A program made the position numbers and the translations under genes. This document shows positions 41,253-51,888 of a stretch of DNA of 64,000 bases, one piece after another. The stretch spans positions 3,087,501 to 3,151,500 of the forward strand of contig NC_015164.1 of NCBI RefSeq assembly GCF_000190575.1, given 5' to 3'. This stretch comes from Phocaeicola salanitronis DSM 18170 (GTDB lineage: Bacteria; Bacteroidota; Bacteroidia; Bacteroidales; Bacteroidaceae). Within the stretch, counting starts at the first letter, position 1; every line of letters begins with the position of its first letter. Below the pieces are notes generated by a model. The model saw only the letters and a program-made list of their open reading frames with translations. It was not told where the DNA came from and did no database searches.

Positions 41253-41292
41253 ACGTTTGTCATGCCAGTTTATAATCCGGCGTGACAAACGT
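41253..41292. repeat. Hairpin and half copy of the GTATCGCATACGCCC repeat
   Basis: ACGTTTGTCATGCC pairs with GGCGTGACAAACGT; the right arm runs into GTATCGCATACGCCCCTAC, the right half of the 18987-19140 family. It lies 14 bp after the DUF5675 stop and lacks a T-run. Confidence 0.7.
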
Positions 41293-41459
41293 ATCGCATA
41301 CGCCCCTACATGGGGATGTCTGCATTTTATGGATATGATTTATCCCAGGGGGGCATGAAAAACATGCTTTTTTTCGGATTCAGAGAAAAAGGACACTAAT
41401 TCTGACATATAAAAGGAAAATAGCAGGAAGAGTTTCTCGTGTTTTTTCTGTTTTTTATT

Positions 41460-41467
41460 TACCTTTG
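41460..41467 (+). promoter_or_regulatory. -7 box of the MaoC-like gene
   Basis: TACCTTTG fits TAnnTTTG, 33 bp upstream of the ATG at 41500, within a T-rich stretch. Confidence 0.6.
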
Positions 41468-41499
41468 TTCTTCATAACAAGTTTTTAAACATAAGGTGT

Positions 41500-41964
41500 A
41501 TGAGCAAAGTAGTAATTAATTCGTACGAAGAATTTGAGAGATTGTTAGGCCAGCAAATCGGCGTGTCCGATTGGCTGGAAGTGACGCAAGAGCGTATCAA
41601 CCAGTTTGCCGACGCTACGCTGGATCATCAATGGATTCATGTGGACGTGGAACGTGCGAAAACGGAAAGCCCTTTCAAGAGCACCATTGTACACGGTTAT
41701 CTGACCCTTTCCCTGCTTCCGTATTTCTGGAATCAGATTATCGAAGTGAACAACCTGAAGATGATGGTAAACTATGGGATGGACAAGATGCGTTTCGGTC
41801 AGGCTGTATTGTCGGGGCAACGCATCCGCATGACGGCTGAACTCCATTCGCTGGTCAACTTGCGCGGCACGGCAAAGGCTGAAATTAAGTTCTTCATCGA
41901 AATCGAGGGACAGAAGAAGAAAGCCTTGGAAGGCATCGCCACGTTCTTGTATTATTTCTGTTGA
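41500..41964 (+). CDS. MaoC-like (R)-specific enoyl-CoA hydratase
   Basis: 154 residues, a single hot-dog domain. The hydratase-2 motif is present: FADATLDHQWIHVDVERAKT (Asp and His of the catalytic pair near residues 41 and 46), then SPFKSTIVHGYLTLSLLP. It should hydrate trans-2-enoyl-CoA or a related acyl thioester to the (R)-3-hydroxy form. It has its own promoter and stands apart from the polysaccharide genes that follow. No partner genes of fatty-acid or polyhydroxyalkanoate metabolism are adjacent, so the physiological substrate is open. Confidence 0.9.
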   Translation: MSKVVINSYEEFERLLGQQIGVSDWLEVTQERINQFADATLDHQWIHVDVERAKTESPFKSTIVHGYLTLSLLPYFWNQIIEVNNLKMMVNYGMDKMRFGQAVLSGQRIRMTAELHSLVNLRGTAKAEIKFFIEIEGQKKKALEGIATFLYYFC

Positions 41965-41971
41965 AAAAAAT

Positions 41972-42023
41972 GAGGACACGAAGGCACATCCTTTTTCGTC
42001 TTTAAGGATGCCTTTGTGTTCCC
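41972..42023. repeat. Hairpin of the GACACGAAGGCAC family before the hybrid regulator gene
   Basis: GAGGACACGAAGGCACATCC pairs imperfectly with GGATGCCTTTGTGTTCCC around a short T-rich loop. It lies between the MaoC stop and the regulator ATG and may serve as a terminator. Confidence 0.7.
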
Positions 42024-42048
42024 GTTTCTTATTTTTTCTCTGAATACT

Positions 42049-45000
42049 ATGAAAAGGCTTTTGATCTTCTTGTTGTTTGTCTGTTTGACGTTTGTGTTTG
42101 TCGGGGCGCAAGGTTTATTGAGTATCAAGCATTATTCTTCGCGTGACGGCTTGTCGCAAAACATGGTGCAAAGCGTGTTGCAAGATGCGGACGGGTTTAT
42201 TTGGATGGCAACGTGGAACGGCTTGGAGAAATTCGATGGTTATTCGTTTACGAATTATAAGTCTTATCCGACTGATAAAGTGAGGCTCAAACATAATCGT
42301 TTGCTTTGCGCAGCAGTGGGAGGGAAGCATACCCTTTTGTGTCAAAGCTATGACCATAGTTTGTATGTGTTTGACACTCAAAAGGAATGTTTTGAAGATA
42401 TTTATGTGGGTAATCCTGAGGTGAAGCGTTGCCAGAATGCAGTTGAAATGTGTTCGGTCGGGAATGGGATTGTTTGGGTGTTAAGTGAGACGAACGAGCT
42501 TTGGCGGATTGATTGCGAGCATTATGCGGAAAAAGGAGGCATCACTTATTTTGACCATTTTGTCCGTACAGGGGATGTAGGCTATTTTGAGGCCTTGTCG
42601 GATGACGCTGGACATGAATGGGTGTTAACCGACAAAGGATATTTTGTTTATGGAAATCCGTCCATAAAAGGGAATGTGGGAATCATTCAGACTGTAAAAG
42701 CAGGAGGCAAGTTATTCTTTATTAATGAAGAAAAGCGGTTGATGACATATTCCGACACGGATCAGGCGATGTGTGATGTGGAATTGCCGGAGCGTTTAGG
42801 AGCGGTGAATTGGTTGCTTTTGTTGGACGGCGGACACTTGGGAATCATATCTCAGCGGGGATTTACGGTCTATGGTCCGGAAAAAGGAAATACCGTTTCT
42901 TGTTTTATAGACGAAGCGCAGGAGATTCTGCATCCTATAACCGCTTTTCAAGACTCGAAAGGGGATATCTGGCTTCAAAGCGGAAGAAAGCATGTTGTGC
43001 ATATCGATGTTGCGTCGGGGCGGTTTTCTTACATTGATTATCTTCATGTGAAAGGGAAAAATGTTCCTTGTTTTATGTTGGAAGATGAACATGGAGGCAT
43101 TTGGGCTTACCCGCCCGATGGCGTGTTTTCGTATTACCATCCGGACAAGCATGTCTTTGAGCAAGGTTGTGTGGTGAACAATGCCATTAAGGAAGTGTAT
43201 AATGGAGTGAATAAGAACTATTACATCGATAATCATAAAAATGTGTGGCTTTGTCAGGATTCGGGCATAGACTGCATTATGTTTTCAGATTGGAATTTTG
43301 ATTATATCCATACGCTTGACCGAAGCGTGGTGAGGGGATTGTATATTGACCGTTCGGAAAGGCTCTGGGTAGCTGATAAAGGCAATGTGGTGCAAGTCTA
43401 TGATAAAGAGAGGGCTTATTGCGGAAATTTGAGTCCTGACGGAAAATTGGTGAAAGACCATTCGGTCAAGTTCGGTGAAAATGTTTATGCTTTCTTCGAG
43501 GATAATAAAGGCAATCTGTGGATGGGTACACGTGAGAACGGTCTTTTTATCGGCATGCCGGATGGGAGAGGGAAATACCGTTTCAAGCATTATAAGCAAG
43601 GGCAGAATAGCGGACTGAATTGCAATGCTGTTTATCAGATAGCGCAGGACGCTTCTGGAAGAATGTGGATTGCCACTTACGGCGGAGGGTTGAACTTGGC
43701 GGAAGGTGATCCGGATGATTTGCGTTTTATCAATGTAGAGAACCTGTTGAGGCGGAATTATCCGGGCAAGGAATATCTGCGTGTGCGCACTGTGTGTCCG
43801 CTTTCGAACGGTGTCATTTTGGTGGGGACTACGGGTGGATTGATATCTTTTTCTTCTCGTTTCGACCAGCCCGGACAAATTCGTTTTTATGTGAACCGAT
43901 GTGAAACGATCCGCGAAAATAGTCTGAGCGACAATGATGTAATGGATATATTGGAAACTTCCGGTAAGGAGGTTTATATTGCTATGTTCAGCGGAGGAAT
44001 CAGCAAAGTCTTGTCTTCCGATCTTCTGTCAGAGAATGTGGCTTTTTCGCATTATAACCGGAAGAACGGTTTGCCGTCTGATTTCGTTTTGTCTATGACG
44101 GAAGATAGCAGCCATCGGTTATGGGTCGTTTTAGAGAATAAGATTTGCCGTTTCTTTCCTTTGGGAGTAGGCTTTGAGGTATATGATTATTTTAATCAGA
44201 ATTCGAACCTGGTGTTTACAGAGGCTGCGCCGTGCATTGATTCAGAAGGGAAAATGTATGTAGGATGTAACGAAGGGGCGCTTTGCCTTCAGTTGGATCA
44301 GCTTAAGAAAAGCCTTTATGTGCCTAATCTTGTGTTTGTCGAAGCGGATATCCGGTCGGATAAAGGAATTTCTCAAACGGTCATGATAGCGAACGATACG
44401 CTTTTGCTGGATAAAGACGAACGGAACGTGACGGTTTCTTTTGCAGCTATTGACTTTATGCGTCCGTCGCATATTCAGTATGCGTACCGGATTAAAGACA
44501 TGGGAGAAGGGTGGACCGGTTTAGGCGAAAACCGATCGGTCAGTTTTGCGAATCTTCCTGCCGGCAAGCTGGCATTGGAGGTGAAATCTACAAATGGAGA
44601 TGGTGTATGGACTGATAATGTGCGTGTGTTATACATAAATGTGGAGCCTAAGTTTTGGGAAACGGGCTGGGCTGTTTTGCTCTACGTTTTGCTGTTTTTT
44701 TTGTTGTTGGCGTTTGCTGCAGGGATTGTCACGTACATTTGGGGACTTCGGAAGAAGATAGGCTTTGAGCAGGAGATGACGAATATGAAGTTGCGTTTCT
44801 TTACGGATATTTCTCACGAATTGCGCACGCCGCTTACCTTGATAGAAGCTCCTATCGAAGAAGTGCTGAGGCATGAAACGCTTTCTCCGGAAGGGCAAGC
44901 CAATATGCGGATAGCCCGGCATAATACGGAACGGATGTTGGCGCTGATCAATCAGATATTGGATTTCAGGAAGATTCAAAACAACAAGATGAAGCTGTAC

Positions 45001-46362
45001 ATCGAGCAGGTAAATGCCGTAGAATTATTGCGGAAGATATACGATGACTTTCTCGCGATGGCATCTGCCATGGAAATAGATTTCCGGTATGTGGTGAAAG
45101 AAAAAGAACTGAACGTGTTTACCGATGTGGATAAGTTGGAAAAGATTGTGATTAACTTGCTTTCGAACGCCTTTAAATATACGCCCAAAGGCAAAGGTAT
45201 TACGCTTTCGGCAGAGGGTCAGGACAATCGTTTTGTCATAAAGGTGAAAGACGAAGGGCAGGGAATAGACATCGGGAAAATCAGCAAACTGTTTGAACGC
45301 TTTGAAACGGCGGGAAGCAAACGTGCGTCTTTTTCTACCGGCATCGGGCTTTCATTGGTGCATGAACTGGTGGATTTGCTGCATGGGACGGTAGACGTCT
45401 CCGCCGAATTGGGGAAAGGAAGCGAATTTACCGTTTCTCTTCCGGCGGAAGATAAGGTTTACCGCAACGATAAAGGGGCGGAGTTTATATTGAATGACTG
45501 TGCTCTTCAGGCGAAAGAGCTTGCCGGAGAGGAAGAATGCGCGGAGGATGATGCTCAGGATAAAAGCGTGACGATATTGCTCGTTGAGGACAATGAGGAA
45601 TTGCGCAAGTTTACGGGACGTGTCTTGCGGCACGAATATCGGGTATTGGAAGCGGAAAACGGACGGGCCGGCTTGGATATGGCTTTGAAAGAAATCCCCG
45701 ACATTATCATCAGTGATGTGATGATGCCCGAAATGGATGGCATTGAATTGTTGGACATCATTAAGCACAACCCTTCTGTTTGTCACATACCGGTTGTTGT
45801 TTTATCGGCAAAAGCATCGTTGGAAGACCGGATTAAGGGGCTGGAGTATGGGGCGGACGGATACATTACGAAACCTTTCAGTTCCGCTTACCTGCTGGCA
45901 CGCATAAAGTCATTGATGCGGCAAAAGGAGAATCTGAAGAATTTCTTGTTGGCCGGAAAGAAGCTGTCTGACGGTTTGTCTCCTTCGCTTCCGAAAATCA
46001 CCCGTTTTGATGAGGAGTTTATCCGGGGAGTGCTTCAAAAGGTGGAAGAGAATTTGGAAAATCCGGAGTTTAAGATAGATGATTTGGCGGATTCCATGAA
46101 AATGGGACGCACGATGTTCTATCGGAAACTGAAGTCCATATTGGGATGCACGCCGATTGATTTGGTGAAAGACATGCGTGTCAAGCGTGCGGTCCAGCTC
46201 TTGGAGATGAGTGAGTATACGGTGTCGGAAGTGGCGTATATGTGCGGATTTTCTTCTCCCCAGTATTTTAGCCGTGTGTTTAAGTCGGCCAAAGGATGCA
46301 CCCCTACAGAGTATAAGGAAAAGATGGTTCAGGAGGAAAAGGCGGGCGGACACGATCGTTAA
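42049..46362 (+). CDS. Hybrid two-component system sensor/regulator (HTCS) of the pectin-type locus
   Basis: 1437 residues from the ATG at 42049 (MKRLLIFLLFVCLTFVFVGA), which gives a proper signal peptide. In order: two seven-bladed Reg_prop propellers (about 25-760, repeats such as DADGFIWMATWNGLEKF and DNKGNLWMGTRENGLF), a Y_Y_Y domain (about 790-865), a membrane helix (about 873-897), HisKA with the phospho-His in ISHELRTPLTLIE near 923, HATPase (about 1020-1135, NLLSNAFKYTP, GQGIDIGK), a receiver domain with phospho-Asp in IIISDVMMPEMDG near 1222 and a C-terminal AraC helix-turn-helix (about 1330-1430). It senses an oligosaccharide in the periplasm and activates the adjacent locus. Confidence 0.95.
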   Translation: MKRLLIFLLFVCLTFVFVGAQGLLSIKHYSSRDGLSQNMVQSVLQDADGFIWMATWNGLEKFDGYSFTNYKSYPTDKVRLKHNRLLCAAVGGKHTLLCQSYDHSLYVFDTQKECFEDIYVGNPEVKRCQNAVEMCSVGNGIVWVLSETNELWRIDCEHYAEKGGITYFDHFVRTGDVGYFEALSDDAGHEWVLTDKGYFVYGNPSIKGNVGIIQTVKAGGKLFFINEEKRLMTYSDTDQAMCDVELPERLGAVNWLLLLDGGHLGIISQRGFTVYGPEKGNTVSCFIDEAQEILHPITAFQDSKGDIWLQSGRKHVVHIDVASGRFSYIDYLHVKGKNVPCFMLEDEHGGIWAYPPDGVFSYYHPDKHVFEQGCVVNNAIKEVYNGVNKNYYIDNHKNVWLCQDSGIDCIMFSDWNFDYIHTLDRSVVRGLYIDRSERLWVADKGNVVQVYDKERAYCGNLSPDGKLVKDHSVKFGENVYAFFEDNKGNLWMGTRENGLFIGMPDGRGKYRFKHYKQGQNSGLNCNAVYQIAQDASGRMWIATYGGGLNLAEGDPDDLRFINVENLLRRNYPGKEYLRVRTVCPLSNGVILVGTTGGLISFSSRFDQPGQIRFYVNRCETIRENSLSDNDVMDILETSGKEVYIAMFSGGISKVLSSDLLSENVAFSHYNRKNGLPSDFVLSMTEDSSHRLWVVLENKICRFFPLGVGFEVYDYFNQNSNLVFTEAAPCIDSEGKMYVGCNEGALCLQLDQLKKSLYVPNLVFVEADIRSDKGISQTVMIANDTLLLDKDERNVTVSFAAIDFMRPSHIQYAYRIKDMGEGWTGLGENRSVSFANLPAGKLALEVKSTNGDGVWTDNVRVLYINVEPKFWETGWAVLLYVLLFFLLLAFAAGIVTYIWGLRKKIGFEQEMTNMKLRFFTDISHELRTPLTLIEAPIEEVLRHETLSPEGQANMRIARHNTERMLALINQILDFRKIQNNKMKLYIEQVNAVELLRKIYDDFLAMASAMEIDFRYVVKEKELNVFTDVDKLEKIVINLLSNAFKYTPKGKGITLSAEGQDNRFVIKVKDEGQGIDIGKISKLFERFETAGSKRASFSTGIGLSLVHELVDLLHGTVDVSAELGKGSEFTVSLPAEDKVYRNDKGAEFILNDCALQAKELAGEEECAEDDAQDKSVTILLVEDNEELRKFTGRVLRHEYRVLEAENGRAGLDMALKEIPDIIISDVMMPEMDGIELLDIIKHNPSVCHIPVVVLSAKASLEDRIKGLEYGADGYITKPFSSAYLLARIKSLMRQKENLKNFLLAGKKLSDGLSPSLPKITRFDEEFIRGVLQKVEENLENPEFKIDDLADSMKMGRTMFYRKLKSILGCTPIDLVKDMRVKRAVQLLEMSEYTVSEVAYMCGFSSPQYFSRVFKSAKGCTPTEYKEKMVQEEKAGGHDR

Positions 46363-46363
46363 T

Positions 46364-46593
46364 AAGGGTGTATCAAAATAAAAAACGGCTATCAAAAAGT
46401 AATGTCATTCTGAGTGCCCATTTCCTGCGGAAAATCCATTCGGTTATGACAATTGCAAATTCGTCATTGGTAGCAAAGCGAAGAAACAACGTTCGACGAA
46501 GTCAATCTCGTATACAACAGCTTATGTTTTCGAGATCCTTCACTGCGTTTAGGATGACAAAATGAAAGCTGATTTCTATTTTGATACACCCTT
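46364..46593. repeat. 230-bp element with 17-bp perfect terminal inverted repeats
   Basis: AAGGGTGTATCAAAATA at 46364-46380 and its exact complement at 46577-46593. Inside is a diverged GTCATTCTGAG...CGAGATCCTTCACTGCG repeat. It starts 2 bp after the regulator stop and ends before the convergent GH28 gene. Could be a MITE or a transcriptional barrier. Confidence 0.8.
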
Positions 46594-46622
46594 GTTGGGT
46601 GATGAATATAGGCTGTTCGTTT

Positions 46623-48008
46623 TTAGCGGCTTTTTATCTCTTTTCCGTTGGCTGTGACATTTTCGAAATGAATGCCTTCCGCACCGGAAACGTAGTTAAT
46701 GGCGGGTCGGGCGATTCCGTTGAACGTGCAGTTCTTGATAAAGATATCCCGTGCCTGGATTTTGCCTTCGGTACCGTCAATATGCAAAAGATAATTGCTT
46801 TTTTGGCTGGTGATGTTTTCCAGATGTATGTTGTGGAAATAGGGAGGATAAGGTCCGTCTTCCACGTGCCAGTAGTTGAGTTCTATGCCTAATATGGATT
46901 CTTTGCATTCGCCGACGGTGATGTCGCGCACAAAAATGTTTTTCACCTCTCCGCCACGTTCGGAGTTCGACTTGATGCGGATAATCCGGTCGAGTTCGGG
47001 ACTGTCCATGCGGCAGTTCTCCACCCATACATTTTGGCATCCTCCGGTAATTTCGCTTCCTATGGCTACACCGGCGTGTCCGTCTTTCATCAGGCAATTC
47101 CGTACGATGATGTTTTCGCTGGGGATGTTCCAGTAGCGTCCGTCTTCATCCCGTCCGGATTTGATGGCGATGCAATCGTCGCCTGTATCGAAGGAGCAGC
47201 TGTCTATCAATACGTTTTTGCACGATTCCGGATCGCATCCGTCGTTGTTTCTTCCGTGGCTTTGCAGGATGACTTTTCTCACCGTAATGTTTTCCGATAG
47301 CAAGGGATGGATGAGCCAGAACGGAGAACGGTGCAGGGTGAAGCCTTCCAGCAGGATATTCTTGCATTTGTACAAGTTGATGAACTGGGGGCGGATTCCT
47401 TTTTCGCCGGCAAAGACGCGCCGGCTGGCAGGTATGGAGTCTTTCATCATTTGATAAAGCAAGGTTTTTTCGTTGATTTCCTTTCCGTTTTCATCGATGC
47501 TCTTCAGCCTTGCCGGAGAGAACCAGTTGCTTGTATCCGCTTGTCCGTCTAAAATCCCTTTTCCGGTCAGGGCAATGTTGGTTTCGCCGTATGCATAAAT
47601 CAACGGGGAGACATTATGGCAGTCGATGCCTTCGATGCGGGTGAGTACCGTCGGAAACAAGGCAGGGTCGGTGACGAATTGCAGGACCGTGCTGTCTGAT
47701 AAGTGTAGGTTCACATTCGACTTTAACCGGATAGGTGCCGTGCGGTATGTTCCGTTGGGGATGAGGACGGTGCCTCCTCCTTGCGCGGAGCATGTGTCAA
47801 TGGCGCGGGATATGGCTTCTGTATAAAGTGAGTCTGTACCGTTGTAATATTCGGTAATGATAAATGTTTTGTCGGGGAAGGTGGGAATCGTAAGCTGGCT
47901 GAGCGCTTCGTTCATCTCTTCCCAAGGATTGGCTTCTTTGGATTGGCACGATGCCAATAAAGAGGCGGCTAATAGTAAAGTGGCTGGGAAAATACTCCTT
48001 GTTTTCAT
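46623..48008 (-). CDS. Glycoside hydrolase family 28 polygalacturonase-like lipoprotein
   Basis: 461 residues with a lipobox (AASLLASCQSK, Cys near 21). GH28 right-handed beta-helix motifs are complete: NNDGCDPESC (NTD-type) near residue 255, FDTGDDCIAIKSGRD (the catalytic DD) near 277, GHAGVAIGSE (GHG-type) near 315 and RIIRIKSNSERGG (RIK) near 342. Expected to hydrolyse alpha-1,4 galacturonosyl bonds of homogalacturonan or rhamnogalacturonan oligosaccharides. It follows the CE8 gene by 10 bp, so the esterase and hydrolase are one minus-strand operon: demethylation, then cleavage. Exo or endo action cannot be told from sequence. Confidence 0.93.
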   Translation of the reverse strand: MKTRSIFPATLLLAASLLASCQSKEANPWEEMNEALSQLTIPTFPDKTFIITEYYNGTDSLYTEAISRAIDTCSAQGGGTVLIPNGTYRTAPIRLKSNVNLHLSDSTVLQFVTDPALFPTVLTRIEGIDCHNVSPLIYAYGETNIALTGKGILDGQADTSNWFSPARLKSIDENGKEINEKTLLYQMMKDSIPASRRVFAGEKGIRPQFINLYKCKNILLEGFTLHRSPFWLIHPLLSENITVRKVILQSHGRNNDGCDPESCKNVLIDSCSFDTGDDCIAIKSGRDEDGRYWNIPSENIIVRNCLMKDGHAGVAIGSEITGGCQNVWVENCRMDSPELDRIIRIKSNSERGGEVKNIFVRDITVGECKESILGIELNYWHVEDGPYPPYFHNIHLENITSQKSNYLLHIDGTEGKIQARDIFIKNCTFNGIARPAINYVSGAEGIHFENVTANGKEIKSR

Positions 48009-48018
48009 CGTTCTCGTT

Positions 48019-49122
48019 TTATTTAGAGGGTTCTGTCATGTATGCGCGCGGATTCCAGCCGTCATCAGCCATGATGATGTTTTCATACGTATAGCGTTTG
48101 GCATCTTCGGCACTGACGGTTGCCGGGCAAGAGCCTTTGGCGGGATTATCGCCACGTCCTTCGTATTCTGTCTTGCGATGGCTTAAGTCAAGTATGTTCC
48201 CTTCCGCGTCACGGCTATCATATTCGGCAAACAGTGCCGGAATGGCTCCCATGTTGGTCCAGCCTTCTTCGGCGATGGGGATGCGCATCGTGGTGTGAAG
48301 GTAGACGGCACGCGGAGAGTTATGCCAGGGGCGCCCTAACTTGACATTGCCTTTGGCGGCTTCGGCGTTTCCGTCTACAATGCAGTTTAAGAAGACATAT
48401 CCGAAACGGGGGGAAGTATGGCAGGGAGCTACAATGACCGAAGCGTCGCGGACGTTGTACAACGTGCAGTTTTCCAATAATGCGTCACCTCCGCCATAGA
48501 AGTAGTCTACGGCTCCTTCGATGTAACAATCTTTTACGTACAGACGGTGCTCGTCTTGGGTGGATGTCATCCACGTATCTTGGAAGGAGCGGAAGTTGCA
48601 ATTGTAAAAAGCGGCGCAATCGCCTTGTATTTTCATTGCCAGTGCTTGCGGTCCGTTGTGCGCTTCTGTGCCATAATCATTAATGTAGGAAATGTTTTCG
48701 GAATAGAAATGGTCGCCTTTGACCAAAACGACAGAGCCTTCATGCTGATAAGTCTTGGCATCCGGATTGTGCACCGAACATGCCCAATAACCAGCCGGGT
48801 CATCTTCCGGCTTTTCCGGTTTCCCTCCGACGTTAAGCCGCATGTGGATGACGGTGCTGTCTTTGTCTTGTCCGATGAGATGAATGTATGGCTTGGATTG
48901 AGGCACGATGACTTGTTCTTCATACGAGCCGTTTTTCACGAAGATGCGCCAGGGTTGTAGGCAGCTGTCCGGAGCTGCATCGATGGCGGCTTGTACATTT
49001 GTATAGTCTCCGCTTCCGTCTTGGGCGACTATGGCTTGGTATGCGTCAACTTCTTTTTGCTGCGCGCAGGCGGTGAGCAATGCACCACATAGTAAAACGC
49101 TGGTCAATAGATTGTGTTTCAT
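48019..49122 (-). CDS. Carbohydrate esterase family 8 pectin methylesterase
   Basis: 367 residues, lipoprotein-like signal (LCGALLTACAQQ). CE8 features: VAQDGSGDYTNVQAAIDAAP near 33, ALAMKIQGDCAAFYNCNFRS with FQDTW near 185 (catalytic Asp), VDYFYGGGDALLENC near 207 (second Asp) and LGRPWHN near 262 (substrate Arg). It removes methyl esters from homogalacturonan, preparing it for the GH28 enzyme encoded just downstream. A -7 box lies 37 bp upstream of the ATG. Motifs are intact. Confidence 0.93.
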   Translation of the reverse strand: MKHNLLTSVLLCGALLTACAQQKEVDAYQAIVAQDGSGDYTNVQAAIDAAPDSCLQPWRIFVKNGSYEEQVIVPQSKPYIHLIGQDKDSTVIHMRLNVGGKPEKPEDDPAGYWACSVHNPDAKTYQHEGSVVLVKGDHFYSENISYINDYGTEAHNGPQALAMKIQGDCAAFYNCNFRSFQDTWMTSTQDEHRLYVKDCYIEGAVDYFYGGGDALLENCTLYNVRDASVIVAPCHTSPRFGYVFLNCIVDGNAEAAKGNVKLGRPWHNSPRAVYLHTTMRIPIAEEGWTNMGAIPALFAEYDSRDAEGNILDLSHRKTEYEGRGDNPAKGSCPATVSAEDAKRYTYENIIMADDGWNPRAYMTEPSK

Positions 49123-49158
49123 AAGGCAATTAATTTAATTTGAATGATTTCTTTTGTG

Positions 49159-49166
49159 CAAACTTA
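49159..49166 (-). promoter_or_regulatory. -7 box of the CE8/GH28 operon
   Basis: Minus-strand TAAGTTTG fits TAnnTTTG, about 37 bp upstream of the CE8 ATG. It lies in the 258-bp divergent region shared with the GH95 gene, where the HTCS binding sites would be expected. Confidence 0.55.
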
Positions 49167-49380
49167 CGGCAGGGAATCGAAAGAGAGGTGTATTTTTTAG
49201 TGGTTCAAGTGTATTATTTGACGAATGGAGGGGAGAGTGGGCTTTTAGGGGAGGCGATAGCATGGAATATCCGGCTGTATATGGCGAATATGTATACGTT
49301 ATTGCCGAAATAATGCAAGCCTGATTGGCAGGATGGTGGTAATTTTGAGCACTTGAATTAATTAAACACATTTGATATAC

Positions 49381-51861
49381 ATGAAAACATTAAACGTATT
49401 ATTGGGATGCGCCTGTGCATGGGTTTGCAATGTGACAGGATTGTGTGCGCAAGAGTCATATAAAATATGGTATGACAAACCGGCAGCTTATTGGGAAGAA
49501 GCGCTTCCGGTCGGTAACGGCCGTATTGCCGCAATGGTTTTCGGCAATGCGCGAATGGAACGTCTTCAGTTGAACGAGGAAACTGTATCCGCAGGTTCTC
49601 CTTATCAGAACTACAATCCCGAGGCAAAAGCCGCTTTGCCCGAAATCCGGAGACTGATATTTGAAGGGAAAAACGAAGAAGCGCAGTTGTTGGCAGGCAA
49701 GGCTATCATTTCGCAGGTAGGGAATGAGATGCCGTATCAAACGGTAGGAAACTTGAATATCCGTTATAAGAATCATGAAAATGTAAGCGATTATTACCGT
49801 GATTTGGATATAAGCCGTGCGGTTGCCACTACCCGGTATCGGGTCGGAAGCACGGAATATACAGAAGAAACATTCGCTTCCTTTACCGACCAGCTAATCG
49901 TGAAACACATCAAGGCATCGAAAGCGGGAGCCATTGATTGTGACGTGTTTTTCGATACGCCGATGAAGCGTCCCCAACGTTCTGCAATCGGGAAGAAGGG
50001 GTTGCGTTTGGAAGGCATGGCCGACGGGACAAAGTTCTTTCCGGGAAAAGTGCATTATTGTGCGGATTTGCAAGTGAAGCTGAAAGGAGGGAAGGCGGAA
50101 ACTTCCAACGATACGTTATTGAGTGTGAAAGGGGCTACCGAGTTGACTTTGTATATCTCGATGGCTACCAATTTTGTGAATTATAAAGACGTTTCGGCTG
50201 ATCCATACGTCAGGAACCGTGTTTATCTGAAAAATGCAGGCAAGGAGTATGAGAAAGCCAAATCGGCTCATATTGCCGCTTATCGGGAACAGTTTGACCG
50301 GGTGACGTTGGATATGGGCACTACCCCGCAAGCCGATAAGCCGATGGATGTGCGCATCAAGGAGTTTGCTTCTTCATACGATCCGCATTTGATTGCGTTG
50401 TATTTCCAGTATGGGCGCTATCTGCTGATATCCAGTTCGCAACCCGGTTGCCAGCCTGCTAACTTGCAAGGGAAATGGAATGCGAAAACCAAACCGGCAT
50501 GGAATTGCAATTATACCACCAATATCAATACGGAGATGAATTATTGGCCCGCCGAGGTTACGAACTTGCCGGAATTGCATGAACCGTTGATTCGGATGAT
50601 ACGTGAACTGAGTGAAAACGGAAAAGAAGCGGCAAGCAAAATGTATGGTTGCCGTGGATGGGTGCTTCATCATAATACTGATTTGTGGCGTATGACCGGT
50701 GCCGTAGATTATGCGTATTGTGGCACGTGGCCTGTTTGTAATGCCTGGTTGTGCCAGCACCTGTGGGACCGTTATCTGTATTCGGGTGACAAACAATACT
50801 TGAAAGAAGTATATCCGATTATGAAAAGCGCGTCTCAGTTCTTTGTCGATTTCTTGGTGCGTGATCCCAATACAGGCTATTTGGTTGTAACTCCTTCCAA
50901 TTCTCCGGAAAACGCTCCCCGCTGGATTAAGAAAAAAGCGAACTTGTTTGCCGGAATCACGATGGACAATCAGCTGGTTTTCGACTTGTTCTCGAATACA
51001 TGCCGTGCGGCTTCTGTGTTGAATGAAGATACGTTGTTTTGTGACACTTTGCGTTCGATGCGCCGCCAGTTGCCCCCGATGCAGGTCGGACAATACGGCC
51101 AGTTGCAAGAATGGTTCGAGGATTGGGACCGGCCGGACGACCACCATCGACACATTTCGCATTTATGGGGACTGTTTCCGGGATATCAAATATCGCCTTA
51201 TCGTTCTCCGGTATTGTTTGAGGCGGCACGCAATACGTTAATTCAGCGCGGCGATCCGTCCACCGGTTGGTCAATGGGTTGGAAAGTCTGCTTTTGGGCA
51301 CGTATGCTTGACGGAGACCATGCTTATAAGTTGATAAAGAACCAGCTTACTTACGTTAGTCCTGAAAGTCAGAAAGGGCAAGGAGGAGGCACCTATCCTA
51401 ATTTGTTCGACGCACATCCGCCTTTCCAGATAGACGGTAATTTCGGATGTACGGCAGGCATAGCCGAAATGCTGGTGCAAAGCCATGACGGAGCGGTGCA
51501 ATTGCTTCCCGCTTTGCCTTCGGAATGGAAAAGCGGAACGATAAAAGGATTACGTGTGCGTGGCGGCTTTTTGTTGGAAGAGTTGTCATGGGAGAATGGA
51601 AAACTGAAGAAAGCGGTTATCCGTTCCGTTATCGGAGGTAACTTGCGTTTACGTTCCTATTCGAAACTGGTTGCGTCAGGCAGGTCATTAAGCCCGGTAA
51701 AAGAAGGGACTCCGAACCCGAATCCCTTGTTCTGCGTGCAGCAGGTTTCCCGTCCGATGATAAGCGAGAAAGCTCCGCTGAAAGGCATAGAGCTTCGGGA
51801 TACCTATTTGTATGATGTGGAGACAAAAGCGGGAGAGACGATAGTTGTTACTATATATTAA
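49381..51861 (+). CDS. Glycoside hydrolase family 95 (alpha-L-fucosidase or alpha-L-galactosidase)
   Basis: 826 residues from the ATG at 49381 ([20 protein letters not shown]). A signal peptide ends near LCAQ. N-terminal beta-sandwich from [20 protein letters not shown] (GH95 hallmark) and [20 protein letters not shown]; then the (alpha/alpha)6 barrel with [20 protein letters not shown] near 375-395 (the conserved Asn pair), [17 protein letters not shown] near 630 and [16 protein letters not shown] near 683 (general base Asp). The family inverts terminal alpha-L-fucose or L-galactose. In this pectin-type setting it would trim side chains of rhamnogalacturonan or xyloglucan. First gene of the plus-strand run, 28 bp before susC. 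Confidence 0.92.
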   Translation: MKTLNVLLGCACAWVCNVTGLCAQESYKIWYDKPAAYWEEALPVGNGRIAAMVFGNARMERLQLNEETVSAGSPYQNYNPEAKAALPEIRRLIFEGKNEEAQLLAGKAIISQVGNEMPYQTVGNLNIRYKNHENVSDYYRDLDISRAVATTRYRVGSTEYTEETFASFTDQLIVKHIKASKAGAIDCDVFFDTPMKRPQRSAIGKKGLRLEGMADGTKFFPGKVHYCADLQVKLKGGKAETSNDTLLSVKGATELTLYISMATNFVNYKDVSADPYVRNRVYLKNAGKEYEKAKSAHIAAYREQFDRVTLDMGTTPQADKPMDVRIKEFASSYDPHLIALYFQYGRYLLISSSQPGCQPANLQGKWNAKTKPAWNCNYTTNINTEMNYWPAEVTNLPELHEPLIRMIRELSENGKEAASKMYGCRGWVLHHNTDLWRMTGAVDYAYCGTWPVCNAWLCQHLWDRYLYSGDKQYLKEVYPIMKSASQFFVDFLVRDPNTGYLVVTPSNSPENAPRWIKKKANLFAGITMDNQLVFDLFSNTCRAASVLNEDTLFCDTLRSMRRQLPPMQVGQYGQLQEWFEDWDRPDDHHRHISHLWGLFPGYQISPYRSPVLFEAARNTLIQRGDPSTGWSMGWKVCFWARMLDGDHAYKLIKNQLTYVSPESQKGQGGGTYPNLFDAHPPFQIDGNFGCTAGIAEMLVQSHDGAVQLLPALPSEWKSGTIKGLRVRGGFLLEELSWENGKLKKAVIRSVIGGNLRLRSYSKLVASGRSLSPVKEGTPNPNPLFCVQQVSRPMISEKAPLKGIELRDTYLYDVETKAGETIVVTIY

Positions 51862-51888
51862 CTGAATGTTTAACTAAAATTCATTTAC

